A stretch of DNA of 64,000 nucleotides from Neobacillus kokaensis (GTDB lineage: Bacteria; Bacillota; Bacilli; Bacillales; Cytobacillaceae): the NCBI RefSeq assembly GCF_014656545.1, contig NZ_BNDS01000006.1:172461-236460 (forward strand), read 5' to 3'. Position numbers and translations under genes: made by a program. Of this stretch, positions 63,902 through 64,000 are shown in pieces. The notes beneath the pieces are model-generated. The model searched no databases. It was not told the origin of the DNA and worked only from the letters and a program-made list of their open reading frames with translations. Numbering within the stretch: position 1 is the stretch's first letter; each line of letters begins with the position of its first letter.

Positions 63902-63936
63902 AGGCTGTCGAAAAACTTTCGATAGCCTTTTATTTT
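63902..63936 (+). terminator. Second hairpin after fdhF
   Basis: AGGCTGTCGAAA and TTTCGATAGCCT pair over 12 bases with one G-T, followed by TTTATTTTT. The two stem-loops in tandem should stop transcription. The rest of the window (63937-64000) is AT-rich with a TATAAT near 63975, probably the promoter of a gene beyond the window. Confidence 0.85.
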
Positions 63937-64000
63937 TGCATATTCACTTTAACAAATCACCGCGTTGATTTGATATAATATTATTAATATATAGGCTTTT

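Overview
The window looks like chromosome of an endospore-forming, low-GC Bacillaceae member related to Bacillus and Neobacillus. Reasons: near-consensus Bacillus promoters and ribosome-binding sites, a gene order from kamA to ctpA (kamA, yokU, yozE, yodN, yozD, yodL, deoD, ctpA) that as I recall it matches a B. subtilis neighbourhood, and many sporulation genes (spo0M, an Sda-like inhibitor, a YhcN-type lipoprotein, GerPA/GerPF-like proteins, LigD/Ku). The genus cannot be fixed from sequence alone.

Layout. 1-8 kb: the end of a sigma-54 activator and, behind a canonical -24/-12 promoter, lysine 2,3-aminomutase; then yokU, yozE, yodN, yozD, spo0M with an ECF (sigma-W-like) promoter, yodL, deoD and ctpA. 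8-11 kb: a secreted protein of unknown function, a zinc-ribbon protein and a minus-strand cluster of two GerPA/F-like proteins, two Hsp20 proteins and a 66-residue protein, read from a sigma-K-like promoter. 11-20 kb: an unusual SDR, a GNAT, a tRNA T-arm-like relic, an amidohydrolase, a perfect sigma-W-type promoter before a DUF4870 membrane protein, a DapF homologue, divergent ligD and ku, and a cold-shock gene with a long leader. 20-29 kb: tRNA-Ser(CGA), tRNA-Gly(CCC), an MFS transporter and the complete trpEGDCFBA operon behind a tryptophan-specific T-box. 29-45 kb: mnmH, sucAB, the Sda-like gene, a crcB pair, yidC with a MifM-like leader peptide, pflBA, a cupredoxin, mprF and a D,D-carboxypeptidase. 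45-50 kb: a second, rearranged copy of the Hsp20/GerPA-like/NNFG-protein module, ykuS, an ABC-F ATPase and an SCO protein. 50-64 kb: a hemerythrin gene and two unknown genes leading into narGHJI, small spore or cold-shock genes, a PAS histidine kinase, and formate dehydrogenase.

The most notable points are: (1) formate dehydrogenase, which appears as two ORFs, is one selenoprotein gene with an in-frame UGA followed, at the same distance as in E. coli fdhF, by a hairpin with a GGUCU loop; (2) a MifM-like arrest-peptide candidate whose 3' end can pair with the yidC Shine-Dalgarno; (3) two paralogous spore-type modules combining an Hsp20 with a shared N-terminal motif, a GerPA/F-like protein and an undescribed NNFG-motif protein; (4) small genes with TTG or even ATT starts that are easy to miss.

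Metabolically the right-hand third is geared to low oxygen: pyruvate formate-lyase makes formate, formate dehydrogenase can oxidise it and NarGHJI can pass electrons to nitrate. mnmH fits an organism that uses selenium. No CRISPR array, insertion sequence, rRNA or intact prophage was seen.
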